Source: Streptomyces rubradiris | Lineage (GTDB): Bacteria; Actinomycetota; Actinomycetes; Streptomycetales; Streptomycetaceae | Assembly (NCBI RefSeq): GCF_016860525.1 | Contig: NZ_BNEA01000009.1 | Span: forward strand, 1 to 26,599 | Direction of reading: 5' to 3' | DNA: 26,599 nt | Shown here: piece after piece, positions 19,301-26,599 of the stretch | How the letters are laid out: each line of letters starts with the position of its first letter | Position numbering within the stretch: position 1 is the stretch's first letter | Translations under genes and position numbers: made by a program | Notes under the pieces: model-generated | Databases searched by the model: none | What the model was told of the DNA's origin: nothing | What the model saw: the letters and a program-made list of their open reading frames with translations, nothing else

Positions 19301-22300
19301 CGCGACGCTGCGCGCGGACGGCGCAGAAGTCGCCGACGTGATGGCGGCCCTGGGCGAACTGCACGTCCGCGGCGTGGCCCTGGACTGGCCCGCGGTCGTC
19401 GGCCGGCCGGCCGGATCCGCCTCGGCCCTGGCCACCGAACTGCCCACCTACGCGTTCCAGAGCCGGCGGTACTGGCTCGACCAGGCGGCGCTCGGGGACG
19501 CGGTCCCCGCGGCCGAGGCCGGGCCGGCCGACGGCCGGGAGGACGTTCAGGAGAGCGTCGCCGCCCGGTTGGCGAACCGGTCCCGGAACGAACGCCGGCG
19601 GGCCGCGCTCGAGGTGGTCCGGGAGTCGGTGGCGGTCGTGCTGGGCTATCAGCCGGCCGATCTCGACGCGATGGACGACGACCAGTCGTTCAGGAGCCTG
19701 GGCTTCGATTCGCTGGGCGGAGTACGGCTGCGTAACCGGCTGCGTGACCTCACGGGCGTCGACCTGCCCGTGACGGCGGTCTTCGACCACCCGACGCCGA
19801 AGGTCCTCGCGGCGCACGTGGCCGACGAGGTGGCGGGCGAGGTGGCCGAGGTGACCGATCGGGCTCCGGTGTCCCCGGCCGACCCCGACGAGCCCATCGC
19901 GATCATCGGCATGGGCGTGCGGCTGCCCGGCGGCGTGGAGAGCCCGGACGACCTGTGGCGCCTGGTCATCGAGCGACGCGACGCGATCTCCGGCTTCCCC
20001 ACCGACCGGGGCTGGGACACCGACGGGCTCTACCACCCGGATCCCGCGCACCCCGGGACCACCTACACCCGATCGGGCGGCTTCCTCTACGACGCCGCCC
20101 AGTTCGACCCTGGGCTGTTCGGGATCTCCCCGCGCGAGGCACTGGCCATGGACCCGCAGCAACGGCTGCTCCTGGAGGCGTCCTGGGAGGCCATGGAGCG
20201 GGCCGGCATCGACCCGCTGTCCGCCCGGGGCGAAGAGATCGGTGTGTTCACCGGGATCGTGCACCACGACTACGCGACCAGGCTGAACCGGATTCCCGAG
20301 GAGGTCCGTGGATACGTCATGACCGGCACGTCGCCGAGCGTCGCCTCGGGCCGGATCGCGTACGTCTTCGGCTTCGAGGGGCCGGCGGTGACCCTGGACA
20401 CCGCGTGCTCGTCCTCGCTGGTCGCCATCCACCAGGCCGCGCAGGCCCTCCGGCACGGCGAGTGCACGATGGCGCTGGCGGGCGGGGCCACGGTGATGGC
20501 CAGCCCGGAGGCGTTCGTCGAGTTCTCCAGCCAGCGCGGGCTCTCCGCCGACGGCCGGTGCAAGACGTTCTCGTCCACCGCGGACGGCACCGGCTGGTCC
20601 GAGGGCGCCGGCGTCGTGCTTCTGGAGCGGCTCTCGGTGGCCCGGCAGCGCGGTCACCGTGTGCTGGCCACGATTCGCGGGTCGGCGGTCAACTCCGACG
20701 GTGTGTCCAACGGGCTGACCGCGCCGAACGGGGCGGCCCAGCAAAGGGTGATCCGGCGGGCACTCGCCTCGGCCGGCATAGGTCCCGCCGACGTCGACGC
20801 GGTGGAGGCCCACGGGACCGGCACGGTGCTCGGCGACCCGATCGAGGCGGGGGCACTGCTTGCCACGTACGGGGAGGCCCGGGATGCAGGGCAGCCGCTG
20901 TGGCTCGGGTCCTTGAAATCCAACATCGGGCACACCCAGGCGGCCGCCGGTGTGGCCGGCGTGATCAAGATGGTCGAGGCGCTGCGGCACCGTGTGCTGC
21001 CGCCGACCATCCATGTCGAGGAACCGACCGGACAGGTGGACTGGTCGGCAGGCACCCTCGCCCTGCTGACCGAGCCGCGGGAGTGGCCGCGGACCGGCCG
21101 GCCCCGGCGGGCCGGCGTCTCCGCGTTCGGTGCCAGCGGAACCAACGCGCACCTGATCCTCGAGCAGGCCCCGGCCGAGGAGGCCGCGACCGCCCCCTCC
21201 GAGGACCCGGAGCCGTTGAAGGCGCTCGCGACGAACATCGTGCCGCTGGTGGTGTCCGCCAAGAGCGCCCGGTCACTCGGCGCGCAGGCCACCCGGCTGC
21301 GAATGTTTCTGGACAGCCCCGCTCAGAGCGGCGAACCGACGCTGCCGGCGGTGGCGGACGCGCTGGTGCGTGGCCGGGCGACGCTGCCGGAGCGAGCGGT
21401 CGTGCTGGCCGGCTCGCGGGACGAGGCGCTGACCGGCCTCGCCGCGCTCGCCCGCGGCGAGGTGACGCCCAACCTGACCACGGGCAGCGTGACCGGCTCC
21501 GGAGCACCCGGCCGACTGGTTCTCGTCTTCCCGGGCCAGGGAGCGCAATGGGCGGGCATGGGGCGCACGCTGCTGGAGGGTTTCCGCGGTCTTCCGGGCA
21601 CGGATCGACGAGTGCGCGCGGGCACTGCGACCCTGGGTGGACTGGTCGCTGACCGATGTCCTGCGCGGCGAGGCGGACGAACAGACCCTCGGCCGCGTGG
21701 ACGTCGTCCAGCCGGCGAGTTTCGCGATGATGGTCGGCCTGGCCGCGCTCTGGGAGTCGCTGGGCGTGCGGCCCGACGCGGTGGTGGGCCATTCCCAGGG
21801 GGAGATCGCGGCGGCGTGCGTCGCCGGTGTCCTGTCGCTGGCCGACGCCGCCCGCATCGTCGCGGTGCGCAGCCAGGCGATCGCGACCACACTGTCCGGC
21901 CGGGGCGGCATGGCGTCGGTGATGCTCGGCGCGGACGAGGCCAACGACCGGCTGGCGGCCTGGGCCGGCCGGCTCGAGGTGGCCGTGGTGAACAGCCCGT
22001 CCTCGGTGGTCGTCGCCGGTGACGAGGAGTCGTTGGCGGAGGCACTGGAGTCCTTGACCCGGGACGGCGTACGGACCCGCCCGGTGCCGGTGGACTACGC
22101 CTCGCACACCCACCACGTCGAACGCATCAGGGACGTCCTGGCGACGGCGCTGAGCGGGATCGACACCCGGCCTCCGCGCATACCGTTCTACTCGACGGTG
22201 ACCGGTGGCTGGGTCGATGACGGCCATTGCCTCGACGCGGACTACTGGTACCAGAACCTGCGGCGGCCAGTCGGCTTCGGCCGGCCCGTGGCGAGTCTGC

Positions 22301-24761
22301 TGACCGAGGGCTTCGGAGTGTTCCTGGAAGTCAGCGGGCATCCGGTCTGGTGCAGCCGATGACCGACGTCATCGACGACCCGGACGGCCCGCTGCGCGGC
22401 GCCGGCGACCGATCGTCTCCGGCACGCTGCGCCGGGGCGCCGACGGTCCGGCATCCTTCCTCGCCGCGGCCGCGCGGCTCTTCGCCGGCGGTGTGCCGCT
22501 CGACTGGAGCGCCGACACTGCCGGCGCACCGTCCCGGCACACGGTCGAGTTGCCCACCTACGCCTTCGACCGCCAGCACTTCTGGCTGGCCGAAGCCGCC
22601 GCGGACAACGACCAACCGGCCGGCCGGGCGACGGATGCCGGCTTTCTGGAACGCCATCGACGACGCCGATCCGGCGGCTCTGGCCACCATGCTCAAACTG
22701 TCCGCCCACCAGAGCCAGGCCCTGGACGCGGTACTGCACGGCCCTCGCCGACTGGCGCAAGGCACGCGAGAACTGGTCGGTCTCGGAGCGACTCCGGTAC
22801 GCGATCGGCTGGCCTCGCCCCCGCGCGAGGCCCTGGCGTGCCGCCGGCCGCTGGCTCGTCATCACGGCCGGAGACCGGCGGACGTCTTGCGCGACGGTCT
22901 GCTCGACCAGCTGCGGGCCAACGGCCTCGACGTCGTGCCCTGCGCGGTGGAAACCGGCCTGTCCAGGGACGAACTCGCCCGCAGGCTGGGCGGTTTCCTC
23001 ACCGACGACGGGATCGCCGGCATCCTGTCCCTGCTCGCGCTCCCGGACCGGATGGAGAGCCACCGGCCGGATGCCGCGGCGCTCACCACCTCCACCCTGA
23101 CCCTGATCCAGGCGCTCGCCGCGGCCGGTGCCACCGCGCCCCTGTGGTGCCTGACCCAGGGCGCGGTCAGCGTCGGTGTCCGCGACGCCGTCGCCGGGCC
23201 GGCCCACGTGGCCCAGGCGGCGGTGTGGGGACTCGGCCGGGCGGCCGCGCTCGAACGCCTGAACCAGTGGGGCGGTTTGATCGATCTGCCCGCCGAACCG
23301 GACGGCCGTGCCGTCCGGCACCTGCTCGGCGTGCTGACCGGCGTGTCCGGTGAGGACCAGGTGGCGATCCGACGGACCGGCGTCCATGTCCGGCGCCTGC
23401 GGCGTGCCCCCCATCCGGCCGGGACCGGGGGCGAACGGCAGTGGCGGCCGCACGGGACGGTCCTGGTCACCGGCGGTGCGGAGGGCCTCGGACGCTACGC
23501 CTCGCTGTGGCTGGCGCGGGCAGGCGCCGAGCGATTGGTGGTCACGACCAGCGGGCGCGAGCCCGGCGAGCGGGTCGAGTCACTGCGCGACGAGGTGGCG
23601 AAGCTGGACAAGGGCACCGTCGTCGAGTCGTGCGCGGACGCCGACCGGGACGCGCTCGCCGGCCTGGTCCACGCTCCGGGCCGCCCGTTGACCGCGGTCG
23701 TCCACGCCGCCGACCTGTCCCTGACCAGCTTGATCGACGAGACCGGTGACGCGGAGGTCACGGAGGTCTTCCGGGCCAAGGTGAACACCGCGGTCTGGCT
23801 CAGCGAGCTGACGGCGGACCTTCCGCTCGACGCGTTCATCGTCTTCTCCTCGATCGCCGGCATCTGGGGCGGTGGCGGTCAAGCCGCCTACGGCGCGGCG
23901 AACGCGGTCCTCGACGCGCTGGTGCGGCGTCTGCGGGCGGACGGCGTCCCGGCGCAGGCGATCGCCTGGGGTGCGCTGACCGCGGGCGGCGCGGGAATGG
24001 ACGAGGAGACGCTGGCCCAGCTCCGGCGGCGCGGCGTCATCCCGATGACACCCGACACGGCGACAGCCGCGCTGGACCAGGCGGTCCAGGCCGCCACGGA
24101 ATCGGTGGTCATCGCCGACATGGACTGGAGCGCCTTCATCGTGCCGTTCACGTCGGCCCGCACCAGCCCGCTCTTCGACGACCTGCCGGAGGCCGCGGCG
24201 GCGATCGAGGCGGCACAGCCCTCCGACGACTTTGCCGAGAGCGCGTCGTCGCTGATGACGTCGCTGCGCGCGGTCGGGGCCGAACAGGACCGGATCCTGC
24301 TCCGGCTGGTGCGCAGCCAGGCGTCCATGGTCCTCGGTCACGGTGGTGCCGACGGGATCGGCGCGGCCCAGGCGTTCCAGGAGGCCGGTTTCGACTCGCT
24401 GGCGGCCGTCAACTTCCGCAACAGCCTGATCACCGCCACCGGGCTGAGGCTGCCGGCCACACTGATCTTCGACTGTCCGACCCCGCAGGCGGTGGTCGCA
24501 TACCTGCGCTCGGAACTGCTCGAGGCCGAGGACGACGCGGATGTCCGCGAGGAGGACGTACGGCGGATCCTGGCCTCGGTGCCCTACCAGCGCCTCAAGG
24601 AGGCCGGTGTCCTGGAGACGCTGCTCGGCCTGGCCGACGCCGAGGCGGGCGGGGCCAGGGCATCGGACGAGGGCCCCGGGCCGGAGGCGGCCGCCGACGA
24701 GCTCATCGACATCATGGACGTCGACAGTCTGATCAAGCGGGCGCTCGGCTCCGGCAGCTGA
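8694..24761 (+). CDS. rifA-like: Type I modular PKS, RifA-like: AHBA loading module plus three extension modules (frame interrupted)
   Basis: One giant polyketide synthase of about 5355 residues if the frameshifts are repaired. Order: A-KR(degenerate)-ACP; KS-AT-DH(degenerate)-KR-ACP; KS-AT-ACP; KS-AT-KR-ACP; C-terminal docking helix (ELIDIMDVDSLIKRAL). There is no thioesterase, so the chain passes to another PKS protein. AT motifs predict methylmalonyl, malonyl, methylmalonyl, the same order as RifA of rifamycin. GTG 8694 is chosen as start because AGAAGG lies seven bases upstream; ATG 8724 (MRDSVRAELIRAL) would match the RifA N-terminus equally well. The frame is open from about 10340 to 21577, but the loading A domain and the region 21578-22880 need single-base corrections. 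The start and the stop are in the same phase. A start at ATG 10266 would be a false one, inside the loading module. Confidence 0.9.
10340..11360 (+). other. Degenerate ketoreductase-like domain in the loading module
   Basis: Between the adenylation domain and the loading ACP lie about 340 residues with the layout of a KR: structural half (WAFVGSAAAGLAAA, QLVLVTRRAVAVSA, VLGSRAILVDLDG), then a catalytic-half Rossmann strand, here VVVLTGAHTVRGAAVARHL. The TGxxxGxG nucleotide motif is lost. The Ser-Tyr-Asn region, aligned to SSxAG...GNYxxAN of KR1, reads ADSYEVTGAADPGRAVSAAM, so no catalytic Ser or Tyr is in place. It should be inactive and structural. AHBA has no beta-keto group to reduce at this stage. 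Confidence 0.7.
11440..11690 (+). other. Loading ACP
   Basis: Carrier domain with phosphopantetheine site FRDLGYNSVALIELRTRL (Ser codon near 11547), followed by AAVFDHPTPRALAAYL. The residue before the attachment Ser is Asn, not the Asp of the extension ACPs (GFDSL). It would carry AHBA as a thioester for transfer to KS1. Confidence 0.85.
11718..16725 (+). other. PKS module 1: KS-AT(methylmalonyl)-DH(inactive)-KR(B-type)-ACP
   Basis: KS1 (11718-13002) has DTACSSSLVALH, EGHGTGT and KSNVGHTQAAAG, the Cys-His-His set. AT1 (about 13320-14290) has GHSQGE and YASH, the methylmalonyl signature. The DH region (about 14400-15100) keeps YGIHPALLDAAV but lacks the N-terminal catalytic HxxxGxxxxP; it reads GHPLLGALVRLPESGG and then WAAGTEATDG, so it looks dead. 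KR1 (about 15140-16170) has TGGTGTLA, Lys in FGAKVDA, Ser and Tyr in SSAAGVLGNPGQGNY, and LDD in TAGVLDDAV, which marks a B-type active reductase. The ACP has DSGFDSL near 16580. Net chemistry is AHBA plus propionate with the starter carbonyl reduced to a hydroxyl, as known for RifA module 1. Confidence 0.9.
16795..19840 (+). other. PKS module 2: KS-AT(malonyl)-ACP
   Basis: KS2 (16795-18070) has DTACSSSLVALH, EGHGTGT and KSNIGHTQAAAG. AT2 (about 18400-19390) has GQGSQWPGMG, GHSIGE and HAFH, the malonyl signature. The post-AT end PTYAFQSRRYWL runs directly into the ACP linker and the ACP (SLGFDSLGGV, about 19697), with no reductive domain, so the beta-keto group is kept. A non-reducing malonyl module second in line is the feature that allows naphthalenic ring closure in rifamycin-type chains. 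Confidence 0.92.
19888..24510 (+). other. PKS module 3: KS-AT(methylmalonyl)-KR(A-type)-ACP, with six apparent frameshifts
   Basis: KS3 (19888-21165) has DTACSSSLVAIH, EAHGTGT and KSNIGHTQAAAG. AT3 (about 21518-22480) has GHSQGE and YASH, methylmalonyl. No DH: the AT tail TYAFDRQHFW leads through a linker to KR3 (about 22745-24120) with TGGAEGLG, Lys in FRAKVNT, and Ser-Trp-Tyr in SSIAGIWGGGGQAAY; Trp present and LDD absent suggest an A-type reductase. Whether it acts here is open, since rifamycin-like ring formation could need an oxidised carbon. The ACP has EAGFDSLAAV near 24381. Shifts near 21578 (+G), 22349 (-1), 22405 (-1), 22643 (+T), 22740 (+1) and 22875 (-1) sum to zero. Confidence 0.85.
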
Positions 24762-24776
24762 TCGCCGGAGCCGAGC
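24743..24776 (+). terminator. Perfect 13-bp hairpin spanning the PKS stop codon
   Basis: GCTCGGCTCCGGC (24743-24755) is repeated inverted at 24764-24776, with an eight-base loop that contains the end of the coding frame (TGA at 24759-24761). No T-tract follows. It could end PKS transcription or protect the 3' end. Confidence 0.55.
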
Positions 24777-24782
24777 TGGACG

Positions 24783-24819
24783 GTGGCGCCGGGGCCGGCC
24801 GGAAACCGGCCGGCGCCAC
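24783..24819. terminator. Second hairpin after the PKS, possibly bidirectional
   Basis: GTGGCGCCGG (24783-24792) pairs with CCGGCGCCAC (24810-24819), and a shorter CCGGCCGG/AAA/CCGGCCGG fold is possible inside it. It lies where the PKS and the MbtH-like gene converge and overlaps the last codons of the latter. Confidence 0.5.
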
Positions 24820-25010
24820 TGCCTGATGAGGACCAGGCACGCCTGCCGCGTGCCGGGGCCGGCGGCCACGCCCCGGCCTGGGGGCACATCGGCGAAGCCG
24901 GGCCGGAGCGAGAACTGGCCCTCGCCGTTGCAGAGCACGGGATATTCGCCGGACACCACCTCGAACGGATCGGCCGTGACGGTCTTCTCCGTCACAAGGC
25001 CATGGTTCAC
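24807..25010 (-). pseudogene. MbtH-family protein, degenerate
   Basis: About 68 codons align with MbtH-like proteins, small chaperones of NRPS-type adenylation domains: DPFEVVSGEYPVLCNGEGQ, FSLRPGFADVPPG, GPGTRQACLVLI, then W..RP. The usual family core is NxEGQxSLWP, PxGW and CLDYI..NW.D.RP. Two hallmark Trp residues that form the binding cleft are Arg here (SLRP and PPGR; both codons CGG where TGG is expected). No stop codon follows at the normal length; the frame runs on antisense through the PKS end. GTG 25010 or GTG 24995 could start it, neither with a clear ribosome site. It is downstream of the P450 terminator. It is a relic or a gene damaged by sequence errors. Confidence 0.7.
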
Positions 25011-25060
25011 CCCACGCTGAAAGGGCGCCCGTCCGCGGGCTGTGGGGGCCGCTGAACGAG

Positions 25061-25111
25061 AAAAAGGCCCAGCAGGTGGGCAGCACACTTCGGCTGCTCC
25101 ACCGCTGGGCC
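25061..25111 (-). terminator. Rho-independent terminator for the P450 gene
   Basis: On the minus strand a long stem forms just after the P450 stop: GGCCCAGC (25111-25104) pairs with GCTGGGCC (25073-25066), with inner pairing GGTGG/CCACC and GCAGC/GCTGC around a short loop. CTTTTTCTCGTT follows. This is the only hairpin in the window with a real T-tract. Confidence 0.85.
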
Positions 25112-25125
25112 CGTGCTTCGGTCCG

Positions 25126-26328
25126 TCAGCCCTTGCGGACCTCGATGGGCAGCTGGTTGACGCCGATCATCGCCCAGGGGTTGCGCAGGTTGACCGGTAG
25201 GTCGTCGCGTACGCGGATGTCGCTGTACCGCTCCATCAGAAGGCGCAGGGCGATCCCCACCTCGAGCCGCGCCAGCGGCGCGCCGAGGCAGAAGTGCATG
25301 CCCTTGCCGAACGTCAGGTGCGGGTTGGGGGCCCGGTGGATGTCGAACCGGTCCGGGTCGGCGAAGACGCGGTCATCGCGGTTCGCGGTGGTCAGCCACG
25401 CCAGGACGAAGGCGCCGGCCGGGATCTTCTGCCCGCCGATCTCGACGTCCTTCGTCGCCTGCCGCCCGAGACGGGGGAACGGAGGCCGGTAGCGCATCGA
25501 CTCCTCGACCGCGGCCGGAATCAGCGCGGGATCGGCCCGCAGCTGCGTCCACACCTCGGGGTTCTCGTGCAACGCGAGAACCGTGTTGCCCAGGGTGGAG
25601 GTCGCGGTGACGTGGCCGGCGAGCAGCAGCAGGCCGAGGAAGCCGACGGTCTCCTCGTCGTCCAGCCGCACACCGTCGACCTCGACCTCCAGAAGCTTGC
25701 TGGTGAGGTCGTCGCCCGGGTTCTTGCGGCGGCGGCGGACGAACTCCAGCAGGTGGGTGTTCAACTCGCGCAGCAGCGGCGCGACATTGTTCACCGCGCT
25801 CTCCCCGAGGGAATCCAGCGACTGTTCCGGATCGACGTTGTGCACCTCGAAGAAGGTGTCGGACAGCCGCCGGACGAACGCGCGGTCGCTGACCGGGATG
25901 CCGAGCATCTCGGCGATGACGATGAACGGCAGCGGGTAGCCCAGCTGCTCGATCAGGTCCCACTGGTCGCCGCCGGCGTCCGCGTCGTCGAGCAGCTGCA
26001 AGGTCACCTCGGTGATCCGGGGTTCAAGTCCGGCGATCATCTTCGGGGTGAACGCGCGGCTGACCAGGCCGCGCAGCCGCCGGTGCACCGGATCGTCCGC
26101 CCCGAAGTTGCCCTTCTTGAACAGATCGAAGTCTTCCTGCTTGGGAGCCAGCGGGGCGACGTCGGACGAGAAGGCCGCCGAGTCGGTCAGCACCTGCAGG
26201 ACGTCGTGGTAATCGAGTACGTGCCACGCCTTGATCTTGTCGTCGAAGTGCACGGCTCCGCGCTCGCGCAGCCCGTCGAGATAGGCGAGAAAGTTGGACA
26301 GTATCCGTTCGGATTGTTTCACGCTCAT
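25126..26328 (-). CDS. Cytochrome P450 monooxygenase
   Basis: A 400-residue soluble bacterial class P450. Heme-binding loop FGKGMHFCLGAP (Cys347), K-helix ExxR in EESMR (276-279), and I-helix AGHVT (237-241), where His stands in the place of the usual acidic residue before the conserved Thr. ATG 26328 is preceded by a GAGAGAAGTGAG stretch four bases away; longer in-frame extensions have no site. No redox partner genes are in the window. Oxidation of the ansamycin or of an attached moiety is the likely role from context, but the position cannot be read from sequence. It is convergent with the PKS, ends in a strong terminator, and starts divergently from the F420-enzyme gene. Confidence 0.93.
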   Translation of the reverse strand: MSVKQSERILSNFLAYLDGLRERGAVHFDDKIKAWHVLDYHDVLQVLTDSAAFSSDVAPLAPKQEDFDLFKKGNFGADDPVHRRLRGLVSRAFTPKMIAGLEPRITEVTLQLLDDADAGGDQWDLIEQLGYPLPFIVIAEMLGIPVSDRAFVRRLSDTFFEVHNVDPEQSLDSLGESAVNNVAPLLRELNTHLLEFVRRRRKNPGDDLTSKLLEVEVDGVRLDDEETVGFLGLLLLAGHVTATSTLGNTVLALHENPEVWTQLRADPALIPAAVEESMRYRPPFPRLGRQATKDVEIGGQKIPAGAFVLAWLTTANRDDRVFADPDRFDIHRAPNPHLTFGKGMHFCLGAPLARLEVGIALRLLMERYSDIRVRDDLPVNLRNPWAMIGVNQLPIEVRKG

Positions 26329-26538
26329 GAAACTCACTTCTCTCGTACGGCCCGATTCCGCGCTACTCGCCAGCCACCGTAGAACCGGACCGAACCGGCC
26401 GGACATCCCTCACCTTGCTAAGCGTCTCAACAGCCGCCTTGCACGGACTCGTTGGACGCTCATGCCGAACCCGCTGGTGCGGCGTGTTCGCACCGCCAAC
26501 CGTCAGGCCGGGGGATGGGGATCGCTTCCGGCGCGGCC

Positions 26539-26545
26539 TATTAAT
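26539..26545 (+). promoter_or_regulatory. Possible -10 element for the right-edge gene
   Basis: TATTAAT is the only AT-rich patch in the 223-base region between the divergent P450 and right-edge genes, and it ends six bases before the ATG at 26552. That spacing would suit a leaderless message. No matching -35 was found. The rest of the region holds no other clear element. Confidence 0.25.
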
Positions 26546-26551
26546 GGGGGC

Positions 26552-26599
26552 ATGGGACTGAAGATCGGTTACAAGGCATCGGCCGAGCAGTTCGCCCCG
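26552..26599 (+). CDS. F420-dependent glucose-6-phosphate dehydrogenase-like protein (N-terminal fragment)
   Basis: Sixteen codons, MGLKIGYKASAEQFAP, run off the window. This matches the N-terminus of FGD as I recall it from mycobacteria (LKLGYKASAEQFAPREL), a luciferase-like TIM-barrel enzyme that reduces cofactor F420 with glucose-6-phosphate. The stretch is short, so a related F420-dependent oxidoreductase is possible. It is transcribed divergently from the P450. It may supply reduced F420 to a cluster enzyme, act on a sugar intermediate, or mark the edge of the cluster. Confidence 0.7.
   Translation, partial: MGLKIGYKASAEQFAP

Noticed and set aside
11718..21165. Long DNA similarity among the three KS regions
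   Set aside because: This is the normal homology of PKS modules, not a mobile or recent repeat.
10266..22022. Open frame of 3918 codons starting at ATG 10266, as if it were a complete PKS gene
   Set aside because: Its first codons fall in a frame that belongs to no domain, it begins in the middle of the loading module, and it ends after a one-base slip at 21578 with out-of-frame Arg/Gly-rich sequence. The real gene spans 8694-24761.
1..26599. CRISPR arrays, tRNA or rRNA genes, transposases and attachment sites
   Set aside because: None seen. There are no regularly spaced short repeats, no tRNA-like cloverleaf sequence, and no transposase or integrase motifs on either strand.

Overview
The window is from a high-GC actinomycete. 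GC is very high at third codon positions, many starts are GTG, and stops are mostly TGA. It lies inside an ansamycin-type biosynthetic gene cluster. The diagnostic genes are an AHBA (3-amino-5-hydroxybenzoate) synthase, an AHBA-pathway sugar oxidoreductase, the first codons of a HAD phosphatase, and a giant type I PKS. The PKS opens with a CoA-ligase/adenylation loading domain and has three extension modules. This is the RifK-RifL-RifM plus RifA arrangement known from rifamycin-type clusters.

Layout. 1-2296 (minus): rifM-like (edge), rifL-like and rifK-like genes, translationally coupled. 2307-3814 (minus): a tandem duplication of a SAM methyltransferase gene; the upstream copy is intact and has an extra winged-helix domain, the downstream copy is N-truncated and frameshifted. 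4613-7340 (minus): a stand-alone acyl-adenylating ligase and an acetamidase/formamidase-family protein. 7528-8508 (minus): a translation initiation factor IF-1 paralogue whose start overlaps a GNAT acetyltransferase, behind a plausible promoter and a possible leader peptide. 8694-24761 (plus): the PKS, read as A-KR(degenerate)-ACP / KS-AT-DH(degenerate)-KR-ACP / KS-AT-ACP / KS-AT-KR-ACP. 24743-25111: three terminator-like hairpins flanking a degenerate MbtH-family gene (minus). 25126-26328 (minus): a cytochrome P450. 26552 to the edge (plus): the N-terminus of an F420-dependent glucose-6-phosphate dehydrogenase-like protein.

How it works together. RifL/RifK/RifM-like enzymes would make AHBA. 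The PKS would adenylate and load AHBA, then add propionate, acetate and propionate; the AT motifs read methylmalonyl, malonyl, methylmalonyl. This is the start of a naphthalenic ansamycin chain. Methyltransferase, P450, ligase and acetamidase are candidate tailoring or side-chain enzymes. An IF-1 paralogue and an MbtH relic beside an AHBA PKS make me favour a rubradirin-like compound, because rubradirin is, from memory, an ansamycin that blocks translation initiation and carries an aminocoumarin. That identification is inference, not proof.

Sequence quality matters. The loading adenylation domain contains about 18 apparent single-base frameshifts in 1.6 kb and module 3 about six, while the 11 kb between them is fully open. 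All the shifts together restore the original frame. Either the source sequence has local errors or the loading domain is decaying; the motifs between the shifts are intact, which favours errors.
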